Source of the DNA: Halictus rubicundus
Taxonomy: Eukaryota; Arthropoda; Insecta; Hymenoptera; Halictidae
Length of the DNA: 64,000 nucleotides
Assembly: GCF_050948215.1 (NCBI RefSeq)
Contig: NW_027488629.1
Span: 434,001-498,000 of the forward strand
Direction: 5' to 3'
How positions within the stretch are numbered: position 1 is the first letter of the stretch; each line of letters starts with the position of its first letter. The notes under the pieces were generated by a model, which saw nothing but the letters and a program-made list of their open reading frames with translations, did not search any database and had not been told where the DNA came from. Shown here piece by piece: positions 45,781 to 61,300 of the stretch. A program made the position numbers and the translations under genes.

Positions 45781-46899
45781 GGGGATTGGATAGGATAGGG
45801 GATTGGATAGGATAGAGGACAGGAGACGATAGAGGATAGGATAGCATAGAGGATAGGATAGGATAGAGGATAGGATAGGATAGAGGATAGGATAGGATAG
45901 ATAATAGGATAGGATAGAGGAAAGGGTAGGATAGAGGATAGGATCGGGGATTGGATAGGATAGGGGATTGGATAGGATAGTGGACAGGAGACGATAGAGG
46001 ATAGGATAGGATAGAGGATAGAATAGGATAGATGATACGATAGGATAGGGGATAGGATACGATAGAGGATAGGATTGGATAGAGGATAGGATGGGATAGA
46101 GGATAGGATAGGATAGAGGATAGGGTAGGATAGAGGATAGGATAGGATAGAGGATAGGGTAGGATAGAGGATAGGATAGGATAGGCGATTGGATCGGATA
46201 CAGGATAGGATACGATAGAGGATAGGATAGGATAGAGGATAGGATAGGATAGAGGATACGATAGGATAGAGGATAGGATAGGAGAGAAGGATAGGATAGG
46301 ATAGAGGATAGGATAGGATAGAGGATAGGATAGGAGAGAAGGATAGGATAGGATAGAGGATAGGATAGGATAGAGGATAGGATAGGATAGAGGATAGGAT
46401 AGGATAGAGGAAAGGGTAGGATAGAGGATAGGATCGGGGATTGGATAGGATAGGGGAATGGATAGGATAGAGGACAGGAGACGATAGAGGATAGGATAGG
46501 ATAGAGGACAGAATAGGATAGAGGATAGGATAGGATAGGATAGAGGATAGGATAGGATAGGGGATAGGATAGGGTAGAGGATAGGATAGGATAGAGGATA
46601 GGATGGGATAGAGGATAGGATAGGATAGAGGATAGGGTAGGATAGAGGATAGGATAGGATAGGCGATTGGATCGGATACAGGATAGGATACGATAGAGGA
46701 TAGGATAGGATAGAGGATAGGATAGGATAGAGGATACGATAGGATAGAGGATAGGATAGGAGAGAAGGATAGGATAGGATAGAGGATAGGATAGGATAGA
46801 GGATAGGATAGGATAGAGGATAGGATGGGATAGAGGATAGGATAGGATAGAGGATAGGATAGGATAGAGGATAGGATAGGATAGGATAGAGGATAGGAT

Positions 46900-49600
46900 A
46901 GGATAGAGGATAGGATAGGATAGAGGATAGGATAGGATGGAGGATCGGATAGGATAGGATAGAGGATAGGATGGAGGATTGGATGGGGTCGAGGATAGGA
47001 GACGATAGAGGATAGGATAAGATAGAGGATAGGATAGGATAGAGGATAGGAGAGGATAGAAGATAGGATAGCATAGAGGATAGGATAGAGGATAGGATAG
47101 AGGATTGCATAGGATAGAGGATAGGATAGAGGATAGGATAGGGGATAGGATAGGATTGATGATTGGATAGGATAGATGATATTATAGGAAAGAGGATACG
47201 ATAGGATGGAGGATAGGATAGGATAGAGGATCAGATAGGATAGCGGAAAGGATAGGATAGAGTATAGGATAGGATGGAGGATAGGATAGGATAGAGGATC
47301 AGATAGGATAGCGGAAAGGATAGGATAGAGTATAGGATAGGATAGAGGATAGGATAGGATAGAGGATAGGATAGGATTGAGTATAGGATATAGGATTGGA
47401 TCGGATACAGGATAGGATACGATAGAGGATAGGATAGACGATAGGATAGGATAGAGGATACGATAGGATAGAGGATAGGATAGAGAATAGGATAGGATAG
47501 AGGATACGATTGGGGATTGGATCGGATACAGGATAGGATACGGTAGAGGATAGGTTAGGATAGGATAGAGAATAGGATAGGATAGATGATATTATAGGAT
47601 AGAGGACAGGATAGGATAGAGGATAGGATAGGATAGAGTATAGGATATAATAGAGGATAGGATAGGAGAGAAGGATAGGATAGGATAGAGGATAGGATAG
47701 GATTGATGATTGGATAGGATAGATGATATTATAGGAAAGAGGATACGATAGGATGGAGGATAGGATAGGATAGAGGATCAGATAGGATAGCGGAAAGGAT
47801 AGGATAGAGTATAGGATACGATAGAGGATAGGATAGGATATTATAGAGAATAGGATAGGCTAGATGATATTATAGGATAGAGGACATTATAGGACAGAGG
47901 AAACGATATTATAATGGATAGGATAGGATAGAGTATAGAATAGGATAGAGGATAAGATAGGATAGAGGATAGGATAAGTTAGAGGATAGGATAGGATAGA
48001 GGATAGGATAGGATAGAGGATAGGATAAGATAGTGAATAGGATAGGATAGATGATATTATTGGATAGAGGGTACAATATGATGGAGGATACGATATTATA
48101 GAGGATAGGATAGGATAGAGAATAGGATAGGGGATTGGATAGGATAGGGGTTTGGATAGGATAGAGGATAGGATAGGATACAGGATAGAATGGAGATTAG
48201 GATATGATAGCGGATAGGATAGGGGATTGGATAGGATAGAGGATAGGAGACGATAGAGGATAGGATAGGATAGAGAATAGGATAGGATAGATGATATTAT
48301 AGGATAGAGGACAGGACAGGATAGAGGATAGGATAGGATAGAGGATAGGATAGGATAGAGGATAGGATAGGATAGAGGATAATATAGTATAGAGAATAGG
48401 ATAGGATTGAGGATAGGATAGGATAGAGGATAGGATAAGATAGTGAATAGGATAGGATAGATGATATTATTGGATAGAGGGTACAATATGATGGAGGATA
48501 CGATATTATAGAGGATAGGATAGGATAGAGGATCGGATAGGATAGAGGATAGGATAGGATAGAGGATAGGATAGGATAGAGGATCGGATAGGATAGAGGA
48601 TAGGATAGGATAGAGGATACGATAGGATAGAGGATAGGATAGAGAATAGGATAGGATAGAGAATAGGATAGGATAGATGATATTATAGGATAGAGGACAG
48701 GACAGGATAGAGGATAGGATAGGATAGAGGATAGGATAGGATAGAGGATAGGATAGGATAGAGGATAATATAGTATAGAGAATAGGATAGGATAGAGGAT
48801 AGGATAGGATAGAGGATAGGATAAGATAGTGAATAGGATAGGATAGATGATATTATTGGATAGAGGGTACAATATGATGGAGGATACGATATGATAGAGG
48901 ATAGGATAGGATAGAGGATCGGATAGGATAGAGGATAGGATAGGATAGAGGATAGCACAGAGAATAGGATAGGATAGAGGATATGATAGGGGATTGGATA
49001 GGATAGAGGATAGGATAGGATAGAGGATAGGATAGGATAGAGCATAGGATAGGATGGAGGATACGATATAATAGAGGATACGATAATAGATGGGATAGGA
49101 TAGGATAGAGGATAGGATAGGATTGAGTATAGGATAGGATAGAGGATAGAATAGGATAGAGGATAGGATAGGATAGAGGATAGGATAGGATAGAGGATAG
49201 GATAGGATACAGGATAAGATAGGGGATTGGATAGGATAGAGAATAGGAGACGATAGAGGATAGGATAGGATAGAGGATAGGATAGGATAGAGAAGAGGAT
49301 AGGATATGATAGAGGAAATGAAATTATAGAGGATAGGATAGGATAGAGGATCGGATAGGATAGAGGATTGGATAGAATGGAGGATAGGATATGATATAGG
49401 ATAGGATAGAATAATATAGGGTACAGGATAGAGAATAGGATAGGCTAGCGGATAGGATAGAGGATAGGATAGAGAATAGGATAGGGTAGAGGATAGGATA
49501 GAGGATAGGATCGGATAGAGGATACGATATTATAGAGGATAAGATAGGATAGAGGATAGGATCGGATAGAGGATATGATAGGGGAATGGATAGGATAGAG
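46900..49600 (+). repeat. Third copy of the family C core (5233-base shift from copy 2)
   Basis: The block holding GGATTGGATGGGGTCGAGG, at about 33358 and 41742 in the earlier copies, recurs near 46978. The 199-codon minus-strand block 42654-43253 recurs at 47887-48486, a shift of 5233 bases, and the 120-codon block 43450-43812 recurs at 48683-49045 with the same shift. This core is therefore present three times. It is satellite, not coding. Confidence 0.85.
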
Positions 49601-52600
49601 GATAGAATAGGATAGAGGATAGGATAGGATAGAGGATAGGATAGGATAGAGGATACGATAGGATAGAGGATAGGATAGGAGAGAAGGATAGGATAGGATA
49701 GAGGATAGGATAGGATAGAGGATAGGATAGGATAGAGGATAGGATAGGAGAGAAGGATAGGATAGGATAGAGGATAGGATAGGATAGAGGATAGGATAGG
49801 ATAGAGGATAGGATAGGATAGAGGAAAGGGTAGGATAGAGGATAGGATCGGGGATTGGATAGGATAGGGGATTGGATGGGATAGAGGATAGGATAGGATA
49901 GAGGATAGGGTAGGATAGAGGACAGAATAGGATAGAGGATAGGATAGGATAGGATAGAGGATAGGATAGGATAGAGGATAGGATAGGGTAGAGGATAGGA
50001 TAGGATAGAGGATAGGTTGGGATAGAGGATAGGATAGGATAGAGGATAGGGTAGGATAGAGGATAGGATAGGATAGGCGATTGGATCGGACACAGGATAG
50101 GATACGATAGAGGATAGGATAGGATAGAGGATACGATAGGATAGAGGATAGGATAGGAGAGAAGGATAGGATAGGATAGAGGATAGGATAGGATAGAGGA
50201 TAGGATAGGATAGAGGATAGGATGGGATAGAGGATAGGATAGGATAGAGGATAGGGTAGGATAGAGGATAGGATAGGATAGGCGATTGGATCGGATACAG
50301 GATAGGATACGATAGAGGATAGGATAGGATAGAGGATAGGATAGGATAGAGGATAGGATAGGATAGAGGAAAGGGTAGGATAGAGGATAGGATCGGGGAT
50401 TGGATAGGATAGGGGATTGGATAGGATAGAGGACAGGAGACGATAGAGGATAGGATAGGATAGAGGATAGAATAGGATGGAGGATAGGATAGGATAGGGG
50501 ATAGGGTAGGATAGAGGATAGGATAGGATAGAGGGTAGGATAGGATAGAGGATAGGATAGGGGATTGGATAGGATAGGGGATTGGATAGGATAGAGGACA
50601 GGATAGGATAGAGGATAGGATAGGATAGAGGATAGAATAGGATAGAGGATAGGGTAGGTTAGAGGATAGGATAGGATAGAGGGTAGGATAGGATAGAGGA
50701 TAGGATAGGATAGAGGATAGGATAGGATAGAGGATAGGATAGGATAGAGGATAGGATAGGATAGAGGATAGGATAGGGGATTGGATAGGATAGGGGATTG
50801 GATAGGATAGAGGACAGGAGACGATAGAGGATAGGATAGCATAGAGGATAGGATAGGATAGAGGATAGGATAGGATAGAGGATAGGATAGGATAGATAAT
50901 AGGATAGGATAGAGGAAAGGGTAGGATAGAGGATAGGATCGGGGATTGGATAGGATAGGGGATTGGATAGGATAGTGGACAGGAGACGATAGAGGATAGG
51001 ATAGGATAGAGGATAGAATAGGATAGATGATACGATAGGATAGGGGATAGGATACGATAGAGGATAGGATTGGATAGAGGATAGGATGGGATAGAGGATA
51101 GGATAGGATAGAGGATAGGGTAGGATAGAGGATAGGATAGGATAGAGGATAGGGTAGGATAGAGGATAGGATAGGATAGGCGATTGGATCGGATACAGGA
51201 TAGGATACGATAGAGGATAGGATAGGATAGAGGATAGGATAGGATAGAGGATACGATAGGATAGAGGATAGGATAGGAGAGAAGGATAGGATAGGATAGA
51301 GGATAGGATAGGATAGAGGATAGGATAGGAGAGAAGGATAGGATAGGATAGAGGATAGGATAGGATAGAGGATAGGATAGGATAGAGGATAGGATAGGAT
51401 AGAGGAAAGGGTAGGATAGAGGATAGGATCGGGGATTGGATAGGATAGGGGAATGGATAGGATAGAGGACAGGAGACGATAGAGGATAGGATAGGATAGA
51501 GGACAGAATAGGATAGAGGATAGGATAGGATAGGATAGAGGATAGGATAGGATAGGGGATAGGATAGGGTAGAGGATAGGATAGGATAGAGGATAGGATG
51601 GGATAGAGGATAGGATAGGATAGAGGATAGGGTAGGATAGAGGATAGGATAGGATAGGCGATTGGATCGGATACAGGATAGGATACGATAGAGGATAGGA
51701 TAGGATAGAGGATAGGATAGGATAGAGGATACGATAGGATAGAGGATAGGATAGGAGAGAAGGATAGGATAGGATAGAGGATAGGATAGGATAGAGGATA
51801 GGATAGGATAGAGGATAGGATGGGATAGAGGATAGGATAGGATAGAGGATAGGGTAGGATAGAGGATAGGATAGGATAGGCGATTGGATCGGATACAGGA
51901 TAGGATACGATAGAGGATAGGATAGGATAGGGGATAGGATAGGATAGAGGATACGATAGGATAGAGGATAGGATAGAGAATAGGATAGGATAGAGGATAC
52001 GATAGGGGATTGGATCGGATACACGATAGGATACGGTAGAGGATAGGATAGGATAGGATAGAGGATAGGATAGGATAGAGGAAAGGGTAGGATAGAGGAT
52101 AGGATCGGGGATTGGATAGGATAGGGGATTGGATAGGATAGAGGACAGGAGACGATAGAGGATAGGATAGGATAGAGGATAGAATAGGATGGAGGATAGG
52201 ATAGGATAGGGGATAGGGTAGGATAGAGGATAGGATAGGATAGAGGATAGGATAGGATAGAGGATAGGATAGGGGATTGGATAGGATAGGTGATTGGATA
52301 GGATAGAGGACAGGATAGGATAGAGGATAGGATAGGATAGAGGATAGAATAGGATAGAGGATAGGGTAGGTTAGAGGATAGGATAGGATAGAGGGTAGGA
52401 TAGGATAGAGGATAGGATAGGATAGAGGATAGGATAGGATAGAAGATAGGATAGGATAGAGGATAGGATAGGATAGAGGATAGGATAGGGGATTGGATAG
52501 GATAGGGGATTGGATAGGATAGAGGACAGGAGACGATAGAGGATAGGATAGGATAGAGGATAGGATAGGATAGAGGATAGGATAGGATAGAGGATAGGAT

Positions 52601-55300
52601 AGGATAGATAATAGGATAGGATAGAGGAAAGGGTAGGATAGAGGATAGGATCGGGGATTGGATAGGATAGGGGATTGGATAGGATAGTGGACAGGAGACG
52701 ATAGAGGATAGGATAGGATAGAGGATAGAATAGGATAGATGATACGATAGGATAGGGGATAGGATACGATAGAGGATAGGATAGGATAGAGAATAGGATA
52801 TAGGATTGGATAGGATAGAGGATAGGATACGATAGAGGATAGGATAGGATAGGATAGAGAATAGGATAGGATAGATCATATTATAGGATAGAGGACATTA
52901 TAGGACAGAGGAAACGATATTATAGAGGATAGGATAGGATAGAGGATAGGATAGGATAGAGGATAGGATAGGATAGAGGATAGGATAGAGGATAGGATAG
53001 GATAGACGATAGGATAGGATAGAGGATAGGATAGGATAGAGGATAGGATAGGATAGAGGATAGGATAGGATAGAGGATAGGATAGGGGATTGGATAGGAT
53101 AGGGGATTGGATAGGATAGAGGACAGGAGACGATAGAGGATAGGATAGGATAGAGGATAGAATAGGGTAGAGGGTAGGATAGGATAGGGGATAGGATAGG
53201 ATAGAGGATAGGATAGGATAGAGCATAGGATAGGATAGAGGATAGGATAGGATAGGATAGAGGATAGGATAGGATAGAGGATAGGATAGGATAGAGGATA
53301 GGATAGGATAGAGGATAGGATAGGATAGAGGATAGAATAGGATAGAGGATAGGATAGGATAGATGATAGGATAGGATAGGATAGATGATAGGATAGGATA
53401 GATGATATTGTAGGATAGAGCAAGGATAGGACAGAGGATACGATATTATAGAGGATAGGATAGCATAGCGGAAAGGGTAGGATAGAGGATAGGATCGGGG
53501 ATTGGATAGGATAGGGGATTGGATAGGATAGAGGACAGGAGACGATAGAGGATAGGATAGGATAGAGGATAGGATAGGATAGGATAGAGAATAGGATAGG
53601 ATAGATGATATTATATGATAGAGGACATTATAGGACAGAGGAAACGATATTATAGATCATAGGATAGGATAGAGGATAGGATAGGGGATTGGATAGGATA
53701 GAGGATAGGATTCGATAGAGGACAGGATAGGAAAGAGGATAGGATAGGATAGAGGATAGGATAGGATAGAGGATAGGATAGGATAGAGGATTGGATAGGA
53801 TAGAGGAAAGGGTAGGATAGAGGATAGGATAGGATAGAGGATAGGATAGGGGATTGGATAGGATAGGGGATTGGATAGGATAGAGGACAGGAGACGATAG
53901 AGGATAGGATAGGATAGAGGATAGAATAGGGTAGAGGGTAGGATAGGATAGGGGATAGGATAGGATAGAGGATAGGATAGGATAGAGCATAGGATAGGAT
54001 AGAGGATAGGATAGGATAGGATAGAGGATAGGATAGGATAGAGGATAGGATAGGATAGAGGATAGGATAGGATAGAGGATAGGATAGGATAGAGGATAGA
54101 ATAGGATAGAGGATAGGATAGGATAGATGATAGGATAGGATAGGATAGATGATAGGATAGGATAGATGATATTGTAGGATAGAGCAAGGATAGGACATAG
54201 GATACGATATTATAGAGGATAGGATAGCATAGCGGAAAGGGTAGGATAGAGGATAGGATCGGGGATTGGATAGGATAGGGGATTGGATAGGATAGAGGAC
54301 AGGAGACGATAGAGGATAGGATAGGATAGAGGATAGGATAGGATAGGATAGAGAATAGGATAGGATAGATGATATTATATGATAGAGGACATTATAGGAC
54401 AGAGGAAACGATATTATAGATCATAGGATAGGATAGAGGATAGGATAGGGGATTGGATAGGATAGAGGATAGGATTCGATAGAGGACAGGATAGGAAAGA
54501 GGATAGGATAGGATAGAGGATAGGATAGGATAGAGGATAGGATAGGATAGAGGATTGGATAGGATAGAGGAAAGGGTAGGATAGAGGATAGGATAGGATA
54601 GGGGATAGGATAGAGGATTGGATAGGATAGAGGATACGATAGGATAGAGGATAGGATAGGGGATTGGATCCGATACAGGATAGGATACGGTAGAGGATAG
54701 GATAGGATAGGATAGAGAATAGGATAGGGTAGATGATATTATAGGATAGAGGACAGGATAGGATAGAGGATAGGATAGGAGAGAAGGATAGGATAGGATA
54801 GAGGATAGGATAGGATAGAGGATAGGATAGGATAGAGGATAGGATTGGATAGAGGATAGGATAGGATAGAGGATAGGGTAGGATAGAGGATAGGATAGGA
54901 TAGGATAGGCGATTGGATCGGATACAGGATAGGATACGATAGAGGATAGGATAGGATAGAGGATAGGATAGGATAGAGGATAGGATAGGATAGAGGATAG
55001 GATAGGATAGTGGATAGGATGGGATAGAGGATAGGATAGGATAGAGCATAGGATAGGATAGAGGTTAGGATAGGATAGGATAGAGGATAGGATAGGATAG
55101 AGGATAGGATAGGATAGAGGATAGGATAGGATAGAGGATAGGATAGGATAGAGGATAGGATAGGATAGAGGATAGGATAGGATAGAGGATAGGATAGGAT
55201 AGAGGATAGGATAGGATAGAGGATAGGATAGGATAGAGGATAGGATAGGATAGAGGATAGGATAGGATAGGATAGAGGATAGGATAGGATAGGATAGAGG
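49601..55300 (+). repeat. Satellite family C, right part
   Basis: GGGGATTGG, GGACAGGAGACG, GGAAAGGGTAGG and GGAGAGAAGG markers continue. The string ATAGATAATAGGATAGG near 45899 recurs near 50894 and 52607. GATATTGTAGGATAGAGCAAGG appears near 53405, 54170 and 55316, at spacings of about 0.77 and 1.15 kb, and forms the transition to family D. No gene is visible. Confidence 0.75.
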
Positions 55301-56789
55301 ATAGGATAGGATAGATGATATTGTAGGATAGAGCAAGGATAGGACAGAGGATACGATATTATAGAGGATAGGATAGCATAGCGGAAAGGGTAGGATAGAG
55401 GATAGGATCGGGGATTGGATAGGATAGGGGATTGGATAGGATAGAGGACAGGAGACGATAGAGGATAGGATAGGATAGAGGATAGGATTGGATAGGATAG
55501 AGAATAGGATAGGATATATGATATTATATGATAGAGGACATTATAGGACAGAGGAAACGATATTATAGATCATAGGATAGGATAGAGGATAGGATAGAGG
55601 ATAGGATAGGAGAGAAGGATAGGATAGGATATAGGATAGTATACGATGGAGGATAGGATAGGATAGAGGATAGAATAGGATAGAGGATAGGATAGGATAG
55701 GGGATAGGATAGGATAGACGATAGGATAGGATAGAGGATAGGATAGCATAAAGGATAGGATAGGATTGACGATAGGATAGGATAGAGGATAGGATAGAGG
55801 ATAGGATAGAGGATAGGATAGAGGATAGGATAGAGGATAGGATAGAGGATAGGATATAGGATTGGATAGGATAGAGGATAGGAGAGGATACAGGATAGGA
55901 TACCATAGAGGATAGGATAGGATAGTGGATAGGATAGGATAGAGGATAGGATAGGATAGAGGATAGGATGGGATAGAGGATAGGATAGGATAGAGCATAG
56001 GATAGGATAGAGGATAGGATAGGATAGGATAGAGGATAGGATAGGATAGAGGATAGGATAGGATAGAGGATAGGATAGGATAGAGGATAGGATAGGATAG
56101 AGGATAGGATAGGATAGAGGATAGAATAGGATAGAGGATAGGATAGGATAGGATAGAGGATAGGATAGGATAGATGATAGGATAGGATAGATGATATTGT
56201 AGGATAGAGCAAGGATAGGACAGAGGATACGATATTATAGAGGATAGGATAGCATAGCGGAAAGGGTAGGATAGAGGATAGGATCGGGGATTGGATAGGA
56301 TAGGGGATTGGATAGGATAGAGGACAGGAGACGATAGAGGATAGGATAGGATAGAGGATAGGATAGGATAGGATAGAGGATAGGATAGGATAGAGGATAG
56401 GATAGGATAGAGGATAGGATTGGATAGAGGATAGGATAGGATAGAGGATAGGGTAGAATAGAGGATAGGATAGGATAGGCGATTGGATCGGATACAGGAT
56501 AGGATACCATAGAGGATAGGATAGGATAGTGGATAGGATAGGATAGAGGATAGGATAGGATAGAGGATAGGATGGGATAGAGGATAGGATAGGATAGAGC
56601 ATAGGATAGGATAGAGGATAGGATAGGATAGGATAGAGGATAGGATAGGATAGAGGATAGGATAGGATAGAGGATAGGATAGGATAGAGGATAGAATAGG
56701 ATAGAGGATAGGATAGGATAGAGGATAGAATAGGATAGAGGATAGGATAGGATAGGGGATAGGATAGGATAGACGATAGGATAGGATAG

Positions 56790-58025
56790 AGGATAGGATA
56801 GCATAAAGGATAGGATAGGATTGACGATAGGATAGGATAGAGGATAGGATAGAGGATAGGATAGAGGATAGGATAGAGGATAGGATAGAGGATAGGATAG
56901 AGGATAGGATATAGGATTGGATAGGATAGAGGATAGGATAGGGGGTTGGATAGGATAGAAGATAGGATACGATAGAGGATAGGATAGGATAGAGAATAGG
57001 ATAGGATAGATGATTTTACAGGAAAGAGGATAGGATACGATGGAGGATACGATATTATAGAGAATACGATCTTATAGAGAATAGGATAGGATAGAAGATA
57101 GGATAGAGGATAGGATAGAGGATTGGACAGGATAGAGGATATTATAGGATAGAGGATAGGATAGGATAGCGGATAGGATAGGATGGAGTAGAGGATAGGA
57201 ATGAGGATAGGATAGGATGGAGTAGAGGATAGGAATGAGGATAGGATAGGGTTGAGGATAGGATAGCATAGAGGATATTATAGGAAAGAGGATAGGATAT
57301 GATAGAGGATCGGATAGGATAGAGGATAGGAAAGGATAAGATAGAGGGTAGGATAGGGGATTGGGTAGGATAGAGGACAGGAGACGATAGAGGATAGGAT
57401 AGGATAGAGGATAGGATAGCATAAAGGATAGGATAGGATTGACGATAGGATAGGATAGAGGATAGGATAGAGGATAGGATAGAGGATAGGATAGAGGATA
57501 GGATAGAGGATAGGATAGAGGATAGGATATAGGATTGGATAGGATAGAGGATAGGATAGGGGGTTGGATAGGATAGAAGATAGGATACGATAGAGGATAG
57601 GATAGGATAAAGAATAGGATAGGATAGATGATATTACAGGAAAGAGGATAGGATACGATGGAGGATACGATATTATAGAGAATACGATCTTATAGAGAAT
57701 AGGATAGGATAGAAGATAGGATAGAGGATAGGATAGAGGATTGGACAGGATAGAGGATATTATAGGATAGAGGATAGGATAGGATAGCGGATAGGATAGG
57801 ATGGAGTAGAGGATAGGAATGAGGATAGGATAGGATGGAGTAGAGGATAGGAATGAGGATAGGATAGGGTTGAGGATAGGATAGCATAGAGGATATTATA
57901 GGAAAGAGGATAGGATATGATAGAGGATCGGATAGGATAGAGGATAGGAAAGGATAAGATAGAGGGTAGGATAGGGGATTGGGTAGGATAGAGGACAGGA
58001 GACGATAGAGGATAGGATAGGATAG
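56790..58025 (+). repeat. 618-base tandem duplication
   Basis: GCATAAAGGA starts at 56801 and 57419, and AGAATACGATCTTATAG starts at 57061 and 57679, both 618 bases apart. The minus-strand blocks starting at 57072 and 57690 carry the same translation. Two adjacent copies in direct orientation fit unequal exchange. Edges are approximate. Confidence 0.85.
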
Positions 58026-60179
58026 AGGATATGATAGGATAGAGGATAGGATAGGATAGAGGATAGGATAGGATAGTGGATAGGATGGGATAGAGGATAG
58101 GATAGGATAGAGCATAGGATAGGATAGAAGTTAGGATAGGATAGGATAGAGGATAGGATAGGATAGAGGATAGGATAGGATAGAGGATAGGATAGGATAG
58201 AGGATAGGATAGAGGATAGGATAGGATAGAGGATAGGATAGGATAGAGGATAGGATAGAGGATAGGATAGGAGAGAAGGATAGGATAGGATATAGGATAG
58301 TATACGATAGAGGATAGGATAGGATAGAGGATAGAATAGGATAGAGGATAGGATAGGATAGGGGATAGGATAGGATAGACGATAGGATAGGATAGAGGAT
58401 AGGATAGCATAAAGGATAGGATAGGATTGACGATAGGATAGGATAGAGGATAGGATAGAGGATAGGATAGAGGATGGGATAGAGGATAGGATAGAGGATA
58501 GGATAGAGGATAGGATATAGGATTGGATAGGATAGAGGATAGGATAGGATTCAGGATAGGATTGGATAGAGGATAGGGTAGGATAGAGGATACGATATAG
58601 GATTGGATAGGATAGAGGATAGGATAGGATAGAGAACAGGATAGGATAGATGATATTATAGGAAAGAGGATAGGATACGATGGAGGATACGATATTATAG
58701 AGAATACGATCTTATAGAGGATAGGATAGGATAGAGGATAGGATAGGATAGAGGATGGGATAGGATAGAGGATAGGATAGGATAGACGATAGGAGAGGAT
58801 AGAGGATAGGATAGCATAGAGGATAGGATAGGGGATTGGATAGGATACAGGATAGGAGACGATAGAGGATAGGATAGGATAGAGGATAGGATAGGGGATT
58901 GGACAGGATAGAGGATATTATAGGATAGAGGATAGGATAGGATAGCGGATAGGATAGGATCGAGTGGAGGATAGGTATGAGGATAGGATAGGGTTGAGGA
59001 TAGGATAGCATAGAGGATATTATAGGAAAGAGGATAGGATATGATAGAGGATCGGATAGGATAGAGGATAGGAAAGGATAAGATAGAGGGTAGGATAGGG
59101 GATTGGGTAGGATAGAGGTCAGGAGACGATAGAGGATAGGATAGGATAGAGGATATGATAGGATAGAGGATAGGATAGGGTAGAGGATATGATAGGATAG
59201 AGGATTCGATATTATAGATGATAGAATAGGATTGAGTATTGGATAGGATAGAGAATAGGATAGGGGATTGGATAGGATAAAGGATAGGATAGGATAGAGT
59301 ACAGGATAGGGGATTGGATAGGATAGAGGATAGGATAGGATAGAGTATAGGATAGGATAGCGGGTAGAATTGGATAGAGTATATAATAGGATAGAGGAGA
59401 GGATACAGGATTGGATAGGATAGAGGATAGGATACGGTAGAGGATAGGATAGGGGATTGGACAGGATAGAGGATAGGATAGCATTGAGGATAGGATAGGT
59501 TAGAGGCTAGGATAGGATAGGATAGACGATGGGATATAAAACAGGATATGATAGGATAGAGGATAGGATAAGATTGAGGATAGGATAGAGGATAGGATAT
59601 AGGATTGGATAGGATAGAGGATCGGATAGGATATAGGATTGGATAGGATAGAGGATCGGATAAGATAGAGGATAGGATAGGATTCAGGATAGGATTGGAT
59701 AGAGGATAGGGTAGGATGGAGGATACGATATAGGATTGGATAGGATAGAGGATAGGATAGGATAGAGAACAGGATAGGATAGATGATATTATAGGAAAGA
59801 GGATAGGATACGATGGAGGATACGATATTATAGAGAATACGATCTTATAGAGGATAGGATAGGATAGAGGATAGGATAGGATAGAGGATGGGATAGGATA
59901 GAGGATAGGATAGAGGATAGGATAGAGGATAGGATATAGGATTGGATAGGATAGAGGATAGGATAGGGGGTTGGATAGGATAGAGGATAGGATAGGATAG
60001 AGGATAGGATAGGGTAGAGGATAGGATAGGATAGAGGATACGATATTATAGAGGATAGGATAGGATAGAGGATAGGATAGGATAGAGGATAGGATAGGGT
60101 AGATGATAGGATAGGATAGAGGATAGGATAGGATAGAGGATAGGATAGGATAGACGATAGGAGAGGATAGAGGATAGGA

Positions 60180-61300
60180 TAGAGGATTGGATAGGATAGA
60201 GGATACGATAGGATAGAGGATAGGATAGAGAATAGGATAGGATAGAGGATACGATAGGGGATTGGATCGGATACAGGATAGGATACGGTAGAGGATAGGA
60301 TAGGATAGGATAGAGAATAGGATAGGATAGATGATATTATAGGATAGAGGACAGGATAGGATACAGGATAGGATAGGATAGAGGATAGGATAGGATAGAG
60401 GATAGGATAGGAGAGAAGGATAGGATAGGATAGAGGATAGGATAGAGGATAGGATAGGATAGAGGATAGGATGGGATAGAGGATAGGATAGGATAGAGGA
60501 TAGGGTAGGATAGAGGATAGGATAGGATAGAGGATATTATAGGATAGAGGATAGGATAGGATAGAGGATAGGATAGGATAGAGGATAGGATAGGATAGGA
60601 TAGAGGATAGGATAGGATAGGATAGAGGATAGGATAGGATAGAGGATAGGATAGGATAGAGGATAGGATAGGATAGAGGATAGGATAGGATAGAGGATAG
60701 GATAGGATAGAGGATAGGATAGGATAGACGATAGGATAGGATAGAGGATAGGATAGGGTAGATGATAGGATAGGATAGAGGATAGGATAGGATAGAGGAT
60801 ACGATATTATAGAGGATAGGATAGGATAGAGGATAGGATAGGATAGAGGATAGGATAGGATAGAGGATAGGATAGGATAGGGGATAGGATGGGATAGAGG
60901 ATAGGATAGGATAGAGGATAGGATAGGATAGAGGATAGGATAGAGGATTGGATAGGATAGAGGATACGATAGGATAGAGGATAGGATAGAGAATAGGATA
61001 GGATAGAGGATACGATAGGGGATTGGATCGGATACAGGATAGGATACGGTAGAGGATAGGATAGGATAGGATAGAGAATAGGATAGGATAGATGATATTA
61101 TAGGATAGAGGACAGGATAGGATACAGGATAGGATAGGATAGAGGATAGGATAGGATAGAGGATAGGATAGGAGAGAAGGATAGGATAGGATAGAGGATA
61201 GGATAGAGGATAGGATAGGATAGAGGATAGGATGGGATAGAGGATAGGATAGGATAGAGGATAGGGTAGGATAGAGGATAGGATAGGATAGAGGATATTA
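60180..61300 (+). repeat. 761-base direct repeat
   Basis: The string ACGATAGGGGATTGGATCGG starts at 60251 and again at 61012, 761 bases apart. The order of the surrounding markers (GATACGGTAGAGG, GATGATATTATAGG, GGAGAGAAGG, GGATGGGATAGAGG) is the same in both copies. The second copy ends shortly before the retrotransposon. Confidence 0.8.
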
